This document shows, one piece after another, positions 60,109-64,000 of a stretch of 64,000 nucleotides of DNA. The translations under genes were made by a program, and so were the position numbers. How positions within the stretch are numbered: the first letter of the stretch is position 1; the number at the start of each line of letters is the position of its first letter. The notes beneath the pieces are model-generated. The model ran no database searches, was not told the origin of the DNA, and worked only from the letters and a program-made list of their open reading frames with translations. The DNA is from Salsipaludibacter sp963735045. Lineage in GTDB: Bacteria > Actinomycetota > Nitriliruptoria > Nitriliruptorales > Nitriliruptoraceae. The stretch spans positions 1,302,001-1,366,000 of the forward strand of contig CAVTIZ010000003.1 of the NCBI GenBank assembly GCA_963735045.1. Direction: 5' to 3'.

Positions 60109-60707
60109 TAGCCGACCCCCCGCGCGATGCCGGACGGCGCCGAGGCCGGCGCCGACGGCACCGAGGGTGGGAGCACGTCGTCGACGACCCCACGGCAGGA
60201 CGCACAGGTGCCCCGCACGACCAGGTCGACGTCGTCGGCGGCGAACCCGTGGCCGTCGAGCAGGTGCCCACGCAGGCGGGACACGGCGTCACCGACGTGG
60301 TGGTCGACGTCCCCACATCGCTCGCACACGAGGTGGACGTGGTCGTCGGGGTGGGCGAGCTCCCACGACGCCGGGCCGTCGGCGTCCAGGCGCGTCGACC
60401 GCGCCAGCGAGAGGTCTTCGAACAGCCCGAGGACCCGATACACGGTGGCCAGGTTGACCTCGCCACCGGCCCGCTCGACGACCTGCTCCGGTGTGAGGTG
60501 GCGCGACGCCCCGACCAGGGCGGCATGGACGGCCCGACGGGCATCGGTCACCCGGTGGCCGTGCGCCCGCAGCCGCGCCTCGAACACCTCCGGGTCGCGG
60601 GGGTCGGTCGTCCACGGCTCGTCGGCGCGCAGCGAGGCGCGGGTGCCTGCGTCGATCCGCGTGGCATCCGTCGCCTGCGCGTCGGACCCGACTGGCCCCC
60701 CCGTCAC
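60108..60707 (-). CDS. Fur-family metalloregulator
   Basis: 199 residues. A Thr/Ala/Asp-rich N-terminal extension of about 50 residues precedes the winged helix: 'RLRAHGHRVTDARRAVHAAL', 'HLTPEQVVERAG', 'VNLATVYRVLGLFED', where the NLATVYRxLxxFE helix is the Fur DNA-recognition signature. The dimer domain has 'HDDHVHLVCERCGDVDHHV' style metal ligands (seen as PDDHVHLVCERCGDVDHH) and a second CASC pair, so both the regulatory and structural zinc sites are present. GTG 60707 with AGGGAAGG about 6 bases upstream. Its TAG overlaps the GTG of the kinase gene (TAGTG). Whether it senses Fe, Zn or peroxide cannot be told. Confidence 0.87.
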   Translation of the reverse strand: MTGGPVGSDAQATDATRIDAGTRASLRADEPWTTDPRDPEVFEARLRAHGHRVTDARRAVHAALVGASRHLTPEQVVERAGGEVNLATVYRVLGLFEDLSLARSTRLDADGPASWELAHPDDHVHLVCERCGDVDHHVGDAVSRLRGHLLDGHGFAADDVDLVVRGTCASCRGVVDDVLPPSVPSAPASAPSGIARGVG

Positions 60708-60882
60708 CCCCACCCTTCCCTCGAGTGTCGTTCCCAGGCGACAGCCTAGTGGTGCCGGGTGCCCGACTAGCGTGGTGATCCGGCGCCGCGGCCCGTGCAC
60801 CACCTCGGCGCCGGCCGGATCGTCGCCCGCCCGCACACCCGAGTCCCGTGGCCACCGTCCAGGCCACCGTCCAGGAGTCCCC

Positions 60883-62493
60883 GTGCACGCCGTCCCCACC
60901 GCTCGCGACGCGGGTGCCCCCGTGGTCGTCCTGGCCGACGTCGCCCCGGTCAGCGTCGTCGACCGTGACCGCCTGACGACCTCCCACGACGACCGGTCCG
61001 GGACCCGGGGCGGGGCGGTCACCGACGACACCGACGCACCGTCGCCGACCGACGACCTGGACACGATGGTGGTCGGGTGGTTCCGGGGTGGCTTCACGCC
61101 ACCGGGGACCGAGGAGGTCCTGGCAGGGGTCGGACTCGACCCGACGCTGGACCTGCGCACCGGGGACTTCCGTGCCCGGGTCGGTGAGGTGCTGGTGTTG
61201 GCGACGCCCACCGGACCGTGGCGACGGGTCGTGGTCGCCGGCCTTGGCCAACTGTCGGAGCTGACGCCCGAGGTCCTGCGGCGGGCGGCCGGGGCGGCCG
61301 CTCGTGAGGTCACGGGGTATGCGCACCACGTGGGCACGACCCTGGCCCAGGTCGACCCGTCGGACGCCCATGCGCTGGCCGTCGTGGAGGGCTTCCTGCT
61401 GGGCGTGCACCGCGACGAGCGCTTCCGCACCGACCCCGAGCCGTCCACGGTCGAGTCGCTGTCCCTGGTGGTGTCGGGCGGTCGCGTGGACGCGCTGCAG
61501 GACCGGGTCGCCGCGGCACGCCGCCACGTTCGCGGCCAGCTCGTTGCACGCGAGCTGGTGACCACCCCGGCCGGCCACCTCGGCCCGGTCGAGCTCGCGG
61601 ACTGGGTCGTCGCCGAGCTGGGTGGGCACTTCACGGTGGAGGTGCTGGACACCGACGACCTGCGCGAGCTCGGCTGTGGCGGACTGCTGGGGGTCGCGGC
61701 CGGGTCCGGGCGACCACCCCGACTCGTCCGCGTCCGACACGTCCCCGACCGGGCGGTCGCCTCGGTGGCCCTGGTCGGCAAGGGGATCACCTTCGACAGT
61801 GGTGGCCTGAGCCTGAAGTCGCCCGATGGCCAGCAGATCATGAAGAAGGACATGGGCGGCGTGGCCACCATCCTGGGCGTGATGGCCGCCCTGGTCGACC
61901 AGGACCTGTCCGTGGCCGTGACCGCCCACCTCGCCCTGGCCGAGAACATGCCGTCCGGACACGCGACCCGACCCGGTGACGTGCTGTCCATGGCCGACGG
62001 CACGACCGTGGCCGTGGCCAACACCGATGCCGAGGGACGGCTGGTGCTGGCCGATGCCCTGGCACTGGCGGCGGCCGAGGACGTCGACGCCATCATCGAC
62101 GTGGCGACGCTGACCGGGGCGGTGCAGCACGCCGTCGGCCGACGCGCGTTCGGCGTGTTCGGCAACGACGACGCCCTGCTGGACCGGGTCCTGACGGCCG
62201 CGGCGGCCGCCGGGGAGTCCGCGTGGCACCTGCCGCTGTGGGACGACGTGGATCCGGAGCTCGACGACGAGGTCGGTGACGTCGTCAACGTCGTGTGGCC
62301 GTCGGACCGCGAACGCGGCGGCGCCACCGTCGCCGGGCTGTTCCTGCGCCGATTCGTCGGCGCGGTCCCCTGGGTGCACCTCGACATCGCCGGGGCATCG
62401 TGGGCGAGCGAGGCGAGGGGCCATCTTCCGGCCCAGGCCACCGGGGTCGGCGTCCGGACGCTGCTGCACCTGCTCGAGGCCTCCGCGGACTGA
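60883..62493 (+). CDS. pepA: Leucyl aminopeptidase (family M17)
   Basis: 536 residues. The C-terminal catalytic domain has the first metal-ligand stretch 'ALVGKGITFDSGGLSLK' (Lys, Asp), 'MKKDMGGVATILGVMAALVD' and the family signature NTDAEGRLVLADAL with Asp and Glu ligands, then 'IIDVATLTGAVQHAVG' and 'VPWVHLDIAGASWASE'. The N-terminal macro-like domain is divergent, as usual. The manganese or zinc site looks complete. GTG 60883 with AGGAG 5 bases upstream; a longer open frame upstream overlaps the fur gene and is rejected. It is divergent from fur and acts as a housekeeping cytosolic peptidase. Confidence 0.9.
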   Translation: MHAVPTARDAGAPVVVLADVAPVSVVDRDRLTTSHDDRSGTRGGAVTDDTDAPSPTDDLDTMVVGWFRGGFTPPGTEEVLAGVGLDPTLDLRTGDFRARVGEVLVLATPTGPWRRVVVAGLGQLSELTPEVLRRAAGAAAREVTGYAHHVGTTLAQVDPSDAHALAVVEGFLLGVHRDERFRTDPEPSTVESLSLVVSGGRVDALQDRVAAARRHVRGQLVARELVTTPAGHLGPVELADWVVAELGGHFTVEVLDTDDLRELGCGGLLGVAAGSGRPPRLVRVRHVPDRAVASVALVGKGITFDSGGLSLKSPDGQQIMKKDMGGVATILGVMAALVDQDLSVAVTAHLALAENMPSGHATRPGDVLSMADGTTVAVANTDAEGRLVLADALALAAAEDVDAIIDVATLTGAVQHAVGRRAFGVFGNDDALLDRVLTAAAAAGESAWHLPLWDDVDPELDDEVGDVVNVVWPSDRERGGATVAGLFLRRFVGAVPWVHLDIAGASWASEARGHLPAQATGVGVRTLLHLLEASAD

Positions 62494-62568
62494 GTCCACG
62501 ACCGGGTCGGGGCCGTGGGGACCGGCGTCCCACGTCCACCATGGGCGCGCCCATCTAGGCTGACCGAC

Positions 62569-64000
62569 ATGAGTTCGACGACGCGTGCCGATGCCGATCC
62601 GGTCGACGTGGTCCTGGGACCTGCCGGGTCACCGACGCACCGCGAGTCGTCGACGGCGCGAGTCGCCGGATTCCTGGCCCTGGTCGCCGCGATCGCCATC
62701 ACCGTGGTGGGCAAGGCAGCCGAGCCGCTGGCCGACCCCGACCTGTGGTGGCACCTGCGCGTCGGCGAGGAGTTCCGAACCGGCGCCTGGTCGGTGTCCG
62801 CACCCGGCTTCCTGTCGTCGTTCGGGACCGAGTCCTGGGACGCCCGGTCGTGGCTGCCCGAGATCGGCATCAGTTGGGTCGAGCACACCTTCGGCCTTCC
62901 CGGCGTGGCGTGGGTCTTCGGCCTCGGCCTGGTCCTGGTCGTCATCGGGGTCTATGGCCTCGCCCGCCGCTACGCCGACGTGCTGGTGTCCGGTCTGGTG
63001 ACCGTGCTGGTCGCCCAGGGTGCGAGCATGAGCCTGACCGAGCGCCCCCACATGGTCAGCTACGTCTTCCTGCTGCTCACCGTCGGGGCGTGGCGCGCGA
63101 CGATCGACGACCGTCGACCACGATGGTGGATCGTCCCGATGACCTGGATCTGGGCGGCATGCCACGGCATGTGGTGGACCGGCGTCATGCTCGGGGTCGC
63201 CGTCATCGTCGGCATGGCGATGCAACGACGGCTCGACCGCACGACCTTCCTCCGCCTGGGAGCCGTTCCGGCCGCCAGCATCGTCGCGGCCACGCTCACG
63301 CCGCTGGGACTGCGCGTGCTGACGGGCGCCGCGGGGTCGTACCGGTGGCAGCCCTACATCAGCGAGTTCGCCAGCCCCAGCCTGCGAGCGCCCGCCGTCC
63401 TGGTGACCTGGGCCATGATCGCGGTGGTGCTCGCGACGTGGCTGCGACGTCCCGGTCCGATCCCGTGGTCGCTCATGGCGATGGTCGCCTTCGCCGCGCT
63501 CTGGACCCTCTACGCCGCCAGGTCGGTCACCTGGGGCGCCCTGATCATGACCCCACTGGTGGCCGAGGCCATCCAGTCCTGGATCCCGGGGGGAGCCCCG
63601 TCCCGACCCCGACGCGGCGAAGTGGGGGCCGTGGTCGCCGTGGGCGCCGTCGCGCTGGCAGCGCTGGCCGTGGCCGTGCCCACGACGTCGGCGGTTCCCG
63701 GCATCGTGCCGACGGGCCTGGACGACGAACTCGCCGCCCTGCCCGAGGGGACGCCGATCTTCAACGAGTATGCCCTGGGGGGTTGGCTGGAGTGGGAGCA
63801 CCGCAACGTCGAGCCGTTCATCGACGGCAACTCCAATGCCTACACCTTCGAGCACTTCACGACCTACCGGGAGATCGAGAAGGCGCTCCCCGGATGGCGC
63901 CAGCACCTGCGCAGCAACGACCTGGACCATGTCCTGCTCAACGAGGACGACCCGCTGCCGGGCCTGCTGACCGACGACGTCGGCGGCTGGCACGTCGTCG
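62569..64000 (+). CDS. Polytopic membrane protein, GT-C-like, truncated by window end
   Basis: The frame is open from ATG 62569 to the last base (477 codons). After a polar N terminus (about 30 residues) come ten to eleven membrane helices. The first external loop has ADPDLWWHLRVGEEF and 'ESWDARSWLPEIGISWVEHT', a pattern (DPDxWWHLxxGxxx...W..xEWL) seen in GT-C-like membrane proteins thought to handle lipid-linked sugars. The last visible part ('TPIFNEYALGGWLEWEHRN', 'PFIDGNSNAY') is the start of the exported domain. No family name or substrate can be given. It is 75 bases downstream of pepA on the same strand, with no clear ribosome site. Confidence 0.65.
   Translation, partial: MSSTTRADADPVDVVLGPAGSPTHRESSTARVAGFLALVAAIAITVVGKAAEPLADPDLWWHLRVGEEFRTGAWSVSAPGFLSSFGTESWDARSWLPEIGISWVEHTFGLPGVAWVFGLGLVLVVIGVYGLARRYADVLVSGLVTVLVAQGASMSLTERPHMVSYVFLLLTVGAWRATIDDRRPRWWIVPMTWIWAACHGMWWTGVMLGVAVIVGMAMQRRLDRTTFLRLGAVPAASIVAATLTPLGLRVLTGAAGSYRWQPYISEFASPSLRAPAVLVTWAMIAVVLATWLRRPGPIPWSLMAMVAFAALWTLYAARSVTWGALIMTPLVAEAIQSWIPGGAPSRPRRGEVGAVVAVGAVALAALAVAVPTTSAVPGIVPTGLDDELAALPEGTPIFNEYALGGWLEWEHRNVEPFIDGNSNAYTFEHFTTYREIEKALPGWRQHLRSNDLDHVLLNEDDPLPGLLTDDVGGWHVV

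Noticed and set aside
60127..60882. Upstream extension of the leucyl aminopeptidase frame by 252 codons
   Set aside because: It overlaps the whole fur gene on the other strand and has no peptidase similarity; GTG 60883 has an AGGAG ribosome site.
1..64000. tRNA, rRNA or known riboswitch genes
   Set aside because: Intergenic regions were read on both strands and no cloverleaf, rRNA core or recognisable aptamer was seen; a covariance-model search would be needed to exclude short RNAs.

Overview
The window reads as a chromosomal segment of a very high-GC (about 70%) Actinomycetota bacterium. Nearly every gene uses G/C-ending codons and many start with GTG. Envelope features are Gram-positive: lipoprotein signals, a sortase-E type LAXTG anchor, and a Tad pilus locus with no secretin gene. 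Secreted proteins are strongly acidic (Asp/Glu-rich), which suggests a marine or salt-tolerant organism, perhaps near Nitriliruptoria/Euzebyales; that placement is inference. No rRNA, tRNA, CRISPR array, insertion sequence or prophage was seen.

Region 1-15 kb is a mix of enzymes and surface proteins: a partial arylsulfotransferase, a family S10 peptidase, a Dabb protein, a DUF1080 lipoprotein, small membrane proteins, an O-methyltransferase, a TetR regulator divergent from a thioesterase with a tandem palindromic operator between them, an FMN-dependent alpha-hydroxy-acid oxidase, a large secreted M14 carboxypeptidase, a DUF2254 membrane protein, a decayed copy of the M14 gene's 3' end with its own terminator, and an LAXTG-anchored Ig-repeat protein.

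Region 15-35 kb is a carbohydrate island, all on the minus strand. It holds a xylFGH-like ABC importer, a sugar isomerase/epimerase, a 2600-residue secreted protein with two ThuA domains and a PQQ-type sugar dehydrogenase, a Gfo/Idh/MocA oxidoreductase, an rbsACB-like ABC importer and a ROK regulator. Two promoters with perfect TTGACA -35 boxes, upstream of the giant gene and of rbsA, overlap inverted repeats that could be ROK operators. The simplest reading is extracellular oxidation and binding of a glycan or sugar, import, then cytosolic redox and isomerase steps.

Region 35-42 kb holds a SPOR-like small protein, a frameshifted PemK/MazF-type gene, an MFS transporter, membrane proteins, a methyltransferase and a tyrosine recombinase.

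Region 42-55.3 kb is a Tad/Flp pilus locus in two minus-strand blocks: tadG-tadE-tadE at 42.4-44.6 kb, and tadC-tadB-cpaF-tadZ-cpaB plus two Flp pilins at 48.1-55.3 kb. Between them lies a plus-strand operon (GT87 glycosyltransferase, ABC ATPase, ABC-2 permease). cpaF carries six and tadB two single-base insertions, nearly all duplications of a neighbouring base, so these genes are either recently broken or mis-sequenced here.

Region 55.6-64 kb holds a DnaB-like RecA-fold ATPase (one apparent frameshift), a NarL-type response regulator, its likely 850-residue sensor kinase, a Fur-family regulator whose stop overlaps the kinase start, a leucyl aminopeptidase, and a polytopic membrane protein cut by the window end.
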